A stretch of DNA of 64,000 nucleotides from Miscanthus floridulus. Taxonomy: Eukaryota; Streptophyta; Magnoliopsida; Poales; Poaceae. Made by a program: the position numbers and the translations under genes. A model generated the notes under the pieces. That model ran no database searches, was not told the origin of the DNA, and worked only from the letters and a program-made list of their open reading frames with translations. Positions 12,378 through 25,400 of the stretch are shown piece by piece (the first letter of the stretch is position 1; every line of letters begins with the position of its first letter). The stretch lies in NCBI RefSeq assembly GCF_019320115.1, contig NC_089584.1:55486852-55550851 (forward strand). The letters run 5' to 3'.

Positions 12378-14370
12378 CTGCAAAGTTGCAACAATAAGTG
12401 ATTATTGGATGATGTCAGGAGATTGTAGATGAATTGTATAATCATGCCAAACTAAAATTATTGGAGAATATTAAATTCATACAATAAAACAGAGGCATAA
12501 TAATTCATTCTCACAACATGATATCACTAATTTGATCACTTATCATGCTCACAACGCATTAACATGGATGTCATAATCCACTAGTAAAATGAAACTAGAA
12601 TTTTATTAAAGTTCAACCCATAGTGAAACAACATGCAAGGTGCCAATATTACATTGAAGTCAATTCACGAATACTAAACCTCTAGCTACAAGTCCATTAC
12701 ATAAATAATAGGGATACATCTAGCGCTTTAACTAGTCACTAGGCGACTCTAATCTTTCACGTGCTCTCTATTGAGGTTGGAGATAGGATCATCCTGATCC
12801 TCTAGCTCCACTTCTTCTTCCTCCCAACTGTCATCGTCGACCAACATCTCTAGATCTTCTTCTTCCTCCTCAAGGATTGGGTGCAGTTGGTTGTTTAGAA
12901 AATGCACCTCATGCTGAAGATCAACCACCATGTTCTAGGTCTGTGCAAGCTACTGGTGAAGGTCCCTATCGACACTATCCTATTGTATGCTCAAGGCTTA
13001 GGTCCTATCTCGTTCTGCTTCTGCCATAGCTGCATAGTTGTTTGCTAGGATCCGGTAGTGCGTAGCTATCAATGCCTCAGCACGGGTGGCCTCCAGCATC
13101 TCCCATAGTCCTACTAGTACTACCTCTTGGGCAGCAGCTCTCTGCTGATCAACTTGCTCCATTTGGGTGTGGAGATTTCCTAATGCTACATATGCCTGAT
13201 CAGTTTCCCATCGAGCCTCACTTGCTACCTTTTTGAGCTTGCACACATGCTTCTTTATCTTATACTATGCAGCTTCGGCTCTCATGAGCTTATCCATGCA
13301 AGACGTATAGGATTCCTGCCAGAAGTCCATGGTGTCCTAACGAGTATAGAACATCTTCATCACTGCAAACATTGCGCTCATAGCAGGGCAAGAACTGCCT
13401 ACCCGCTCATCTCGATCTCAGATCAACACATTACTATTGCGTTGTGCCCATACTATTGTGGTTGGATCCACCCTGAGGAAAAGTACCAACAGCACTACTA
13501 GTAAGCTCATCCCCGTGCTGCTGACAAATCTAACTCAGCACCTCAAAAGCCACTACTTATGTAGCCTCCCAAGGAGTTCTTCCTTTAGATTCCGCCTTCT
13601 ATTCCTGCTAGAAGGGTGCTTGGTTATGAGCTGGTATGGTCACCTATACTTCATACCATGGTTGTCCCTCTAGGTATACTTTGTTCCAGTAATAGAGGGC
13701 GGTTCATAATACCCCGCATAATGCAACTCTCCAAAGTTGGGCAGGAGTAACAAACATCAACAGGAAATTCTTACTTCCAGCCAGTGCTGCCATCTATACC
13801 AACAACATGGTGCAACTCTCCTAAGACAACGTCATAATGGATAAGAGTTACATAACCGAGAAAGAAACATATAAGGTGAGGAACAATGCAAGTATGAAAT
13901 AATTATTTATCATGATGCATGCATGTTCCGTATGTCCTCACAAACTTAGGAAAATTTAAAACTTCTAATGGCATACATATGTTCTCTCATATATAATGTA
14001 GCAAATTGGGCTACATGTTTCGTTGTTAACGTACATGCACAAGAATTTCATTTCAACCCAACCCCACAATTATATATGCAGAATGTAAATCTGGGCTCTA
14101 AGTTGGAAGCTAAATACTTCCATATATATATATACCCAAATAAATATACTTCCGTATCAAAACTACCTGAGAGTATATATGTCCTATATATACATACAAT
14201 TATGCATATAAAGACATATTAAAGCTAACCCATAATTAAATACCTCCATATATATATGAGACATATATATACTTCAGTATCAAAGCTAACTCTCCCCATA
14301 GACCGCACACTCACATCTTGTGGTCATGCCACTGTGATGATGATTGGCATCTTACCTTGGGTGTAGAGGC
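12378..14370 (-). mobile_element. Long 5' leader of the Tekay element
   Basis: This lies between gag and the interrupted 5' end of the internal region. It is AT-rich, with runs of TATATA at about 14100-14280. Its 5' part (about 14370-13900) aligns with the leader of the plus-strand relative at about 35450-35850, including the GCCTCTAC...CCCA...GGTAAG block. That GGTAAG could be a splice donor, which is speculative. An upstream reading-frame remnant sits at 12749-13246. Confidence 0.7.
12749..13246 (-). pseudogene. Upstream coiled-coil/acidic ORF remnant in the Tekay leader
   Basis: Two open stretches (13246-12998, 82 codons; 12931-12749, 60 codons) in the same frame, separated by in-frame stops, read as one protein. 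It begins MCKLKKVASEARWETDQ, is rich in Ala, Glu and Gln with heptad-like spacing, continues MVVDLQHEVHFLNNQLH and ends in a run of Glu/Asp (EEEEEDLEMLVDDD) before SNLNREHVKD. I recognise no catalytic domain. It lies about 370 bp upstream of the gag ATG on the same strand, so in an active copy it would be a separate upstream product or an N-terminal extension of gag. Its function is unknown. Chance is less likely because the composition stays protein-like across the stops. Confidence 0.5.
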
Positions 14371-14375
14371 ATTTG
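14371..14375 (+). repeat. Target-site duplication ATTTG (left copy)
   Basis: ATTTG here and at 19166-19170 bracket the solo LTR 14376-19165. Removing the LTR and one copy restores a leader colinear with the plus-strand relative near 35430-35450. Confidence 0.85.
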
Positions 14376-17300
14376 TGTCATAGAACCGACCAATTTATAA
14401 GAGTACAAGTACAATGGTAGCCCGTAAGCGGTCACACTGTCATACTTGAGCCTATATAAACCCGGTAGTCCATTGAGTACCACGACAGGTCTCGATAAAC
14501 GATCCACATACAACCAAGATCATACATGATTCAACATACATGTCACATGTTACATAAAGTTCACAGATACAGTTCATTCATCAGAGTACGAAATAGAGTT
14601 ATTACAAACCAAGTTCGATAGATAGTAGCGGAAGCAAATTAAAGTTCAAAAGTAGCATTTGCTAACATAGTTCATAAAAGCATATAGAAGGATTATTAAA
14701 GATGACTACCCAAGGCTCAATCCTCATCCATGGCTAGATAGAAGCAATTCTTGCAATAGCCATGATAGACAGTACCATCTACAACAATGGGAATAAAACC
14801 TTGAGTACGAGAAGGTGCTCAGCTAGACTAACCCATCATAAACCAGAAATAAATTAACTCCAAGGATTATGCAAGGCTTTGTAAGTGAAGGTAGCTTGAC
14901 AACATTTTGCATAAAAAGCGATTAACTCATTTATACAGTTGTACTTATGTCATCAAGTTAATTATAGCTATTCATCTCTAAATTAGCAACTATCCTATGC
15001 CAAACATGTGGTATATCATTTTCAGAGCATACAATAGTAACCATAGCCAGTGTAGTAATTCCACGTTTATCCGAACCATCACATTCCATAATACAATTAC
15101 TACGATGTTGGGACTAGCCAAATTTATCACTATCAGGGAGAGATGGTGATTCGAATTGATTTCAACTAGCTAGGAATTTATTCCTAACACAAACCTAGGT
15201 AGACCAGATCAACGGTCACCTTAGGTCACCTTTGGTACAACTCAAGTACACATTTCGCAGGTTCGCCTAGTGCAACACAATCAGGGACAACCAGCTGCCA
15301 GGATGATCAGGACTACCCTACCCTTGGACTCAAGGCTGGCTCACAACACATCCTTACTACCATCCAGAGTGCGCACTCTAATAGAGTGGGGCCCGGCTTG
15401 AGTTGATCTACTCAGCTTCGTGGTCGGAATGAGTTATTTATCCAGCTAAGTGATAGGCATGTGTTCAATCTTGTCAAAAGTGCCAACAATGGTACAATCC
15501 TTAATCGGCGTAGACTGAAATCACATGAGTCAACCAACACATAGACTCCGCTTGACCTCCATTTACTTTACCCCATTGTTCTTTTCCACGATAGCAAATA
15601 TAGCCAACCGTGCTTCGGTATCCACCTATATCTCGTAGGTGATAGGAAATCACCCAACTTCTACCGGTCTAAGCATGGCTAAGCATATATTCAATCCTGG
15701 ACCTACTCAGGGTTAAAGGTGTATATATCTGGACAAGGTAGTTCCATGCATCAAGTGTTTCTAGTCAACTCTTATAACCGAATGCATCAATCATAAAGGA
15801 CTCAAGTAGTATTTTGTAAAACACTAGGAGACTTAGAATGCTCCGGGGCTTGCCTTTGAGAAAAGAGGTGGGGCGGTGATCTGGGCACTCAGGGAGCTCT
15901 TCTAGAGTTTGCTCATCTTCTTCTAGAGCTACTGTCTTGAGGAGTCTCCTGTTGATCCCCTTCCTCTTCTTCGTTGAATTCCTAGCAATGTTATCTCTTC
16001 GGTCGATCCTATATGCATGAATATGGCATAAGATATCGTAAATGCATATATGATGACACGTATAATATGATAAAATATGATGAATGCATCATCATAAGTA
16101 TTTTCAATAGTATGGTATTAAAGTAATACAAGTGCATCCTATTCTACTAAGTAGGTGCATATCTCTTCTCTATTACTTTAGCAAACACTTCTACAATTCA
16201 TTTACCGAATCCACAAAATAGCTATCTACTTGTTTTAACCATAACTGGAGTTATATACATCAAAATCATATAGTTATGGACATTCTAGAAAGCTTATGAA
16301 ATTGTCTACAACTTTATTTTAATACTCTTATTGTGATTCAATAGTTATCTAGGCCAAACAATTCAGTCAATCAAATATATCCTGAGAGCAAACAATTAGG
16401 GCAGCAAACTTCCAACAGCCAAAACTCTTAAACCCTAAGGCCTATGACCATGAAAATTTAACACAATGTAGATTAGTAAGTTATCTACAACTTTGTTATT
16501 AACAAGTTTTACAGAAAAGGCCATTATCAACATGAAATCATCCACACAACCAAAACTGATACATGCAGCCCTTTATTTGAATTATAAAGTGATAATTAAT
16601 TAGTTGCATACAACCATTTGATTCTAAGCCTTACTATTAACATCAACAAGTTCATATGTATCACAAGCACCATAGAAAACATTATGGTCAAGCACAATCT
16701 ATTTATTCTATTTATTTAAATGCCTTTATTAATTTAATTAAATAATTAGGGGAAATAACAAACATATACCAAATATGCACCACAAATTCTCATAAAATTA
16801 TAGTAGCTCCCAAGTGCTGACAATAGATTACTGTGAAAATTTCATACCGTTTGGACATGTATAACATCCTATACAAAAATGACAACCTAGCAAGGTCCAT
16901 TTTAGTGAAAATAGTAACCCTATAGAGAAGTGTCAAACAATAGATTCCATATTTTTTCTAGCTTCATATTAGTGCCATACTACTGTACAAAACTTTGCAT
17001 AGCAATATGTTACATATTTTTATCTCTATAATTTTCCTTAGAAAATGCCATTTATTAATAGATAAATAGAAAGATCATGTTTCCATCAAGTTTACTGCTA
17101 AGTTTACTATTTTTCCTAGCTATATCATGTCAACACAAGACTAGTAAAATTGGAATCACAATTTTTTCACATTCCTAGCTCAAGTTACACATTTTACAAA
17201 ATTGTAAGCATTCAAAAAGCACTTATCTAGCCATATTTTATTCACCACTAAAAATACTAGAATCTTCACATCTCATATTTTTATAAAATACTACACTTCA

Positions 17301-19165
17301 TAAGGAACACAATAAAATTTGGTTCACCAAAAATGGATATATAGAACTCAACTTATGATTTTTCAAAGTTATTACAAAAATCTGTGAAAGAATTAACAAA
17401 AACCCTAACTAGTAGTCGCTGACAGAGGGGAACCCACGAGTCAGTGGGGTCCACCCATCAGTGAGCCAAAGCAGAGCATGATGATCAGCCAATGTTATCT
17501 CACCAACGGTGAGCACTCCGGTGAAACCGACCACACCTACGTACTCGGCTCACCAAGCCACTGTCGATTGGTAACCATGGTGACTGCAGCGGACATACCA
17601 GAGCTACCTCGTCGTCAGGCCATGGTGGCATGGCAGTGCTACGCTGGAGGTGCGCCAGCCACTATAGGCCACTGGTAGTGCTCGGCAAGAAGCGCACGAG
17701 CTCCACGGTGTCCGAATGAGTCTACCGAGGCTACTACAAATAGGTGAGAGGCACCGATGAGTCCTACCCGCATGTGTGGTGGCGCGGCGGTGAGAGCGCG
17801 GTGGCGCTGCATGTCATGTTTTGCGCTTGGTGAGGCAAACAAACTCAGTGAGGTCATGCCACTAGCTAGTCTACACTCTGACCAAGCTTTAACTAGAGGA
17901 ATCAAAAGCAATGCACATGCGAGCTAAGCAGCGGCGAGCTCACCGTGGAGGCAGGCCATGGGAGGCAAGATCTCCAGCGAGGATGGGAACGATGATTTCA
18001 CCCGCACCGTAGCTCATCTAGCATAGTAACCACAGTCAAGGAGGTAGAGGGGAATGCGGCGAAGCTATCTACGAGATGGAGGCGGCAATGGCATGGTGGA
18101 GCGGGCGCTAGGAGATGGCGGAGCTACTTAGTTGCTCGGTGGAGCTCGGTGGTTCCACGGCGAGAGTGAGAGAGGGTAGTGGCGAGTGAGCGGGTGAATG
18201 CAAATGAGGCATGTAGGGTCTCAGGTATTGAGCGCCAGCACGCTACAGGCGAGTGCCCGATGCCAGTCACACGGCGGCCTGTCTTTGCCCATGGTCGACC
18301 ACCTCGGCGCGCAACGCGACGTTCAGCAGAGCCTGAATCAGCGACTGATAGAGCATTTTTGAGGCGCTAAATCTCTCGATCCACGGTGAATCAGTGAATG
18401 GTGGTAAAACCAAATTTGTAGAGCTACATATCAGCTACAAATTTGCTTAAGAAGCCAACGTCCAATTCTCAATGGTTTGGAAGATATATCAGCACAAAGT
18501 TGAGCACGTCACACTATAAACTCCAAATGACTTAGCAAATTTTCTAAGTGCTAAAAATAATAAAATCTTGATTCTTGTGAGATAAATTCAAGCATGTTAG
18601 GAGCTGAACTAGCCTACGACCCAAAAATAAAAGTTGTTGCTCTACTCAAATACTACAACTTTGCTTTAGTGAACACATCCATGCAAAGGCTCTATGATAT
18701 AGTTCAAACTAGGTCAAACATACCACTTTCAAATGATGGCTTACACTAGAATTATAACTTAGAGATCAAACTAGCCCTAGTCATGAATACCAAAGTTGTT
18801 CAGTAATGACATTATAAACATGGTTAAGGTGTTGCTAGGGTCAAACAAGCATTTCATACTTTGGTTACACATAATGCTTCCTAGGTGAACAAGCATATCA
18901 TCACTTAGGAGCTTAATTAGATAAAGTGATCTACATGAACATGGTTCCCTTAGTCATCCTAAGTGTAGCTAAGGTGCTTTAGTGACCAACATCAACCATT
19001 TACACTTATTCACTCATGATCATAAGCATACACAAAGGAAACATGAAATAACAAGGCATGTTTCAGTTGTATGTTTCATATGTAAAAGCTCATATATGAA
19101 TGCTTGATGATTATGCTCATGCAATGCAAGTCAAATTATGCAAGCCTAACACCTAGGGTGTTACA
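14376..19165 (-). mobile_element. Solo Tekay LTR inserted in the leader of a same-family element
   Basis: It is 4790 bp. On the minus strand it starts TGTAACACCCTAGG at 19165 and ends TTCTATGACA at 14376. It aligns with the LTRs at 3121-7913 and 19443-26672 over its length but is more diverged from them than they are from each other by eye. A perfect 5-bp duplication (ATTTG) flanks it. Element leader is present on both sides, so it is a single LTR left after LTR-LTR recombination, not an end of the host element. The GC-rich island lies at about 17400-18370. Confidence 0.87.
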
Positions 19166-19442
19166 ATTTGATCCATACATTACCACTCAAGTAAATGACA
19201 TCCATACAATAGCATGCCTTATGGACGACGAAAATAAAAACCCCAAGTTAGTACTTAATTAGCCACCTAAAGTTCTTAACTAGGCATAAAGGAAGTGATC
19301 ACTAGCACACTTTAGATTCAACTCTAGGTTTTAAACACCTATATATAACTATAAGTTGCTCAAAACTAGTTTTGGAAAATAAAAACATTTGTTTTAAATA
19401 CACATGTGGCAATTAATGTTGAATCTTGCTCTGAATGCCAGC
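19166..19442 (-). mobile_element. First 277 bp of the Tekay internal region, with primer site
   Basis: The minus strand reads from the primer site (19440-19428, TGGCATTCAGAGC, a one-base-longer form of TGGCATCAGAGC) into sequence that matches 35159-35440 of the plus-strand relative, including TTTATGCCTAGTTAAG and GGCATGCTATTGTATGGATG. It was separated from the rest of the leader by the solo LTR at 14376. Confidence 0.82.
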
Positions 19443-22400
19443 TGTAGCAGAACCGACCAATTTATAAGAGCATAAGTACAATAGCAGGCCCACAAGCTGT
19501 CGCTCTGTCATACTTAAGCCCATATAAACCTGGTAGTCCACCGAGTACCATAAAGGGTCTTGATTAACCATCAACATACAACCAAGATCGTACATGATTC
19601 AGCATACATGTCACATGTTACATAAAGTTCACAAATATAGTTCATTCAGCAGAGTACGAATTTAGGTTATTACAAACCAAGTTCAATAAAATAGTAGCAG
19701 AAGTAAATTAAAGTTTGAAACTAACATCTGCCATCATAGTTCAAATATTATGCCAGCTCATGATCACATCCAAAAAAGCATATGAGAAGTATTAATAAGA
19801 GATGCCTGCCCAAGGCTTACTCCTTCATCCACGGCAGGACAAAAGTAGTTTTTGTAATAGCCATGATAAACTATACCATCTGCAATAATGGGAATAAAAC
19901 CTTGAGTACGAGAAGGTACTCGTCTAGACATACCCATCATAAACCAAAAATAAGGTGACTCCAAGGATCATGCAAGGCTTTATAAGTGGAGGTAGCTTGA
20001 CAACATTTTGCATAAAAAGCTTACCAATTCAAGTATATAGTTATAATTCAGTCATGAAGTTAATTATAGCTATTCACCTCTAGATTAGCAACTAACCTGT
20101 GCCAAACATATGGTCTATGATTTAGTAGCATACAATAGTAACCATAGCTAGTGTGGTAATTCCATGTTCATCTAAACCATCACATTCCATAACATAGTTA
20201 CTACGATGTTGGGACTAGCCAAGTTTCTCACTGTCCAGGAGAGATGGGGATTCAAATTGATTTCAACTAGCTGGGAATTTATTTCTAACACAAACCTAGT
20301 TAGACCAGATCAAAGGTCACCTTAGGTCACCTTTGGTACAACTTAGGTACACATTTTGTGGGTTCGACCAGCGCCGCACAATTAGGGACAACCAGCAGCT
20401 AGGACGATCAGGACTACCCTGCCCTTGGGCTCATGTCTAGCTCCCCACACATCCTTACTTCCATCTAGAGTGCGCACTTTTATAGAACGGGGCCCAGCAT
20501 AAGTTGAGCTACTTGGCTTTGTGGTCAAAATGAGTTATCTGGCTAGCTAAGTGAGAGGCATGCGTTCAATCTCAACTAAAGCGCCAACAATGGTACGGTC
20601 CTTAATTGGCACAGATGGAATCACATGAGTCAACCTACACATAGACTCTGCTTGGCCTCCATTTACACTACCCCCATGGTTCTTTTTCACGATAGCAAAT
20701 ATAGTCAACTGTGCTTTGGTATCCACCTATATCTCACAGGTGACAGGAAATCACTCGACTTCTATCGGTCTAAGCATGGCTAAGCATATATTCGATCCTA
20801 GACCTACATAGGGTCAAAGGTATATGTAACTCTACAAGGTAGTTCTATGCATCAAATCTTTCCAATCAACTCTTATAACCTAATGCATTAAACATAAAGG
20901 ACTCAAGTGATATTTTGTAAAACATGGAAGACTTAGAATGCTCCGGTGCTTGCCTTTGAGGAAAGAGGTTGGCCAGTGATCCAGGCACTTAGGGTGGTCC
21001 TTGAGAGTTTGCTCCTCTTCTCCTGGTGATTCCCCTCTTCTTCCTCGTTGAACTCCAAAAGAGTTATCTCTTCGGACGATCCTATATGCATGAGCATGAA
21101 ATAAGATATCACAAATGTATATATGATGACATGTATAATATGATATGATGTGATGAATGCATCCCCATAAGTGTTTTCAACAGCATTGCATTAAAGTAAT
21201 AACAAGTTGCATCTTATTTTACTAAGTACAGTGCATATCTCTTCTCTAGTAACTTAACCAAACACTTATGTAAATCATTTTCTGGACTACAAGATAGCAA
21301 CCACTTGTTTTGACCATAACTAGAGTTATACACATCAAAATAATATGGTTGTTCCTACAACTTTCATTTAATCATATTAATGTGATTCAGCAGTTATCTA
21401 GGTTAAACAAATCAATCCTTTAGATCTATCCAGAGAGCAAGCATTTCTGACAGCAGACTTCTAACAGCCATAATTCTTAAACTATATGGCCTATGACTAT
21501 GAAAATTTAACACAAGGTAGATAAGTAAGTTATCTACAACTTTGTTATTAATAAGTTTTACAGAAAAGACCATTATCTCCATGAAATTATCATCACAACT
21601 GAAACTATACATGCAACCATCTAGTTGAATTATAAAACAATAATTAACTAGTTGCTTACAACCAATTGCTTCTATGCCTAACTAATAACATGAACAGATC
21701 ATATGCATCACAAGAACCACATAAAATATCATGGTTAAATATAACAAATTTATTTATATTCATTTATTAATTTCCTTAGATAATAAGGTGATTTAAAGGA
21801 TAAATATTTCCAGTACTTCATAAATTCTGAGAACATTACAGTAGCCTACAAATGACCTCAATAGTCTACTGTACAAATTTCATGCAATTTGAATAAGTAT
21901 AACTACCTTTAAAAAATGATAAGTTATATAGGCTTATTTTAGCAAAAATAGTTTAGCATAGTAAAAAGTGTCAAGCAACAGATTTAATATTTTTCTTACA
22001 TTCCTCCAAGCATAAGAATACTGTGCAAAAATTTGCATGAGCCCAAGTTATGTATTTTTGCCTTATTTATTTTTACTAGAAGCTACCATTTATTTATGAT
22101 TAAATAAGAAGACCATATTTTAATAAGATTACTATAGATTTAATATTTTTCCTAGCTATAGTATGTAAACACAAGACCAGAAAAATTGGAATCACAATTT
22201 TATCACCTTCCTAGCTCAAGTTATGCAATTTATAAGATATAAACTACTTTAAAAGCACTTATCTTGCTCAATTTAATTCTCTTAGAAAAATACCCTAAAT
22301 AGTATATTTCATATTTTTAGCAAATAGTACACTTTAATATGAAACTAACAAAATTTGGTTCACCCCATTTGGACACTCCTACCTCTAGATGTGAATTTTT

Positions 22401-25400
22401 GAGGTTTGCAATCAAATTTGTGAAATAAATCCAGAAAATCAAATTCAAAATCCGACTGACAGCTAGGGCCCGCAGTCAACGGGACCCACCCATCAGCGAG
22501 ACCAAGATAGGGGATGGCACTGACCGGCAAGAACACACTGACGGTGAGGTCTCTGGTGGTTGCGTCTTCACCGTTGCACTCTTCTCACCCCCGCACATCA
22601 ACTGGTAGGCTTAGTTGGCTCGGTGGCTCACCGAAGCAAGCTCAACGATGGTCATGGTGGATGGCAGAGGTTGGGTGGTGGTATGCTAGCCATCTCCTAC
22701 TATGGCACACTCAGGCAAGGACATCTACTACATCCTAGTGACCTAGCGAAGCTACACGGTGCTGGTGAGGGCTCGAGGTGGCATCGATGAGCATGTCCAC
22801 GTGCATGGTCATGTGGCGGTGCACGGAGCACAATAGTGCTCTCACTATTCTAGCCAGACAGTAGTGAAAGGTGGGTCTCCATCATGCCACTAGCTAGGTC
22901 TAGGGTTACTGAAGGGTCATTGTTTGGTTTTGGTAATTGAGTGACAACCTACGTGGACTAATTATGTTTATGTGAGATACACAAGTGATTAGTCCATAGG
23001 TACATATGTGTGAGCAACATATGCCATGAAGGTGAAAATGGCTTGGAAATGTTGCAAAGCTCACACATGTGATGATGAAGGAGCTTAAATGCACATGAGA
23101 CATGACATTGAGTCATGTGATCAAGGTGGAGAAGATCAAGACAAGACTTGGCTTGATGGACCGGTTGCAAGCGTGAAGGGCAAGTCGAAGGCTTTGGAGT
23201 GATGGACCACATGGCGGTGAATCTTGAGCATGACTTGGCGCTGATGGATGATGGCAATGGTGAAGAGCAAGTGAAGTCAAGATCGATGAACCAATATGAT
23301 CACGTGATGATATGAAGTGGATCATATCATTGTTGATTGTGTTGGTGCATGTGTTGCATCGACATTGGAGGAGATGGAATGGAATGCGCAAGGCAAAGGT
23401 ATAACCTAGGGCATTTCATTTCACTGGTCATAGGTGTGTAGAGAAGTATATGACTGGGTTTATGATAGATGGCCATACTATCAAGAGGGGCAAACTTGTT
23501 TGCATATCGGTCATCTAGTGCCACTCGAGTGATCCAACTATGCATCGTCGCTAGGATCGAATGGCGAGGCAAGTTGAGTGGCTAACATCCTTTGGGACAT
23601 GATTGTGAAAAGCTAACACACATACACATGGTGGTGTACACTTGGTGGTGTTGGCACATTTACAAAGGAGATGGAGTTGGAGTTGATGTGGATCAACTTG
23701 GTGAAGAAACTCCACCGGTAGAGTGTCCGCCCGTAGAGTGCGGATAGTCCGATGGTGCCACCAGCACCCTAGATAGAAAAGACCAAGTCTCACAGAGTGC
23801 ACCGGACGCTGGTCATGTGGTGACCAGATGTTGGGGTCCTACGTTCAGTCAGTGGTGGCCGAGAGCATGCAGCATTGGTCTTCAACCAGACGCTGGCACT
23901 AGAAGTGACTTGACGCTGGCAGGGTGCATCCGATCAGGCTGACGTACGGTGATGCAGAAGCTGGAGTGTGATTGGACGCTGGGCTACGTCCGATCATGTG
24001 CAATCAGATGCATCTGATCATGTTTGGTACCTTACTGGAAACGACCGGACACTAGGGTTGCTACATCCGGTCAGTTGAAGCTGCTGCGTCTAGTCAGAAG
24101 ATGACTGTTGAGATCGGAAGAATGCCATTGAACGCAGTGACACATGGCTGTCATCGAGCGACCGGACATTGAGGTCCAACGTCCGGTCAACACGATCGGA
24201 GCGTTCGGTCGACCCGACAGTTGCCCAATGAAGGGGTAATGGCTAGTTTAGCCCTTGGGGCTATAAATAGAAGTGGCCTTCAGCCATGGCTGGTGCTAAG
24301 CACCTCAGGGGACTTTGTGTCCATGCTTGTGAGTGCTTAGGAGCCCTCCATCTCACACATACTTGATAGTGATCATCCGATTGTGTGAGTGAGCGATTCT
24401 AGTGTGATTGCATCGTGAGGTTGCATCAAGTGGCACTAGGTGATCGAGTTGCAAGCCGGTGGTGCTTGTTACTCTTGGAGGTTGCCACCTCCTAGATGGC
24501 TTGGTGGTGGTCTCTGTCAAAGCGCGTGAGAAGCTTGTGCGGCGCTCCGAAGAAGAGCTTGTGAGGGGCATTGTGCTCGCCCCATGGGAGTCACGAAGAG
24601 CAACTTTAGTAAAGCGTGTCATTGAGCTACCCTCACTTCTAGGGTAGGTTCTTGTGGTGCTCGATGTGCGGGCTTGGCGGGTGATGCCAATTAGCCGCCG
24701 AACCACCAAGTGAGCGGTCGACACAACGGGGACTAGCGTGTTGGCAAACACGTGAACCTCGGGAGAAAAATCATTGTGTCAACCTTGTTCTTCCTGTTGG
24801 TTTGCATTCCCGTTACACAAGCTTGCAATTACTTTTATATACATTGAGCTTGTGTTGTTGCTTTAATAATTAGTTAGCTTACATAGCTTGCTAATTATCT
24901 TCTTGCTTGTGTAGCATAGAAGTAGCTCTCTTGTGTGGCTAATTTGGTTTGTGTAACCTTGTTAGTCACATTGCTCAGTTTATGTAGCTAAGTAATTGCG
25001 CTCTCTAATTTGGCATTGGTTGCCTTGTTATTGAGCATTGCTAGTGAGCTTAGTTGGCTTTGTGCTTTTGCTTACTAGCATGTGTAGGAGCTCCCTTGTT
25101 GCTTAAAGTACTAGTGGCATAGGTTTGTGTGATCTTCCTCCTAGAATTGGTTAGGTGAGCTCTAGCTAGCCTGGCACCTTTGTTGCTTGATTAGTATCTT
25201 TGCAAGGTGCTAGTGAACATAGATAGAGGGGTGTAGTCTTGGCTAGACTGATAGTTTTAATTCCACACTTGTTTTGGTTAGCCAACGTGATTAAGTTTTA
25301 AAAAGGACTATTCACCCCCTCTCTAGTCGCCATCTCGACCCATTCAGTTACTCGACCTAAGACGTGAGAGAAAGAAGGGAGACGGTGAACCAACTCGACG

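Noticed and set aside
13968..14280. TATATA-rich stretch as a promoter or MITE
   Set aside because: It is part of the Tekay leader, shared in form with 35520-35640, and has no inverted ends or duplication.
19166..19442. 277-bp gap between two Tekay LTRs as a tiny non-autonomous element
   Set aside because: It matches the first part of the Tekay internal region with its primer site and continues on the other side of the solo LTR, so it is a split leader.
22514..22790. Overlapping plus-strand frames in the Tekay LTR GC island
   Set aside because: The same stretch in the other LTRs (about 6030-6434) has different frames open, so these are by-products of GC-rich sequence rather than a gene.
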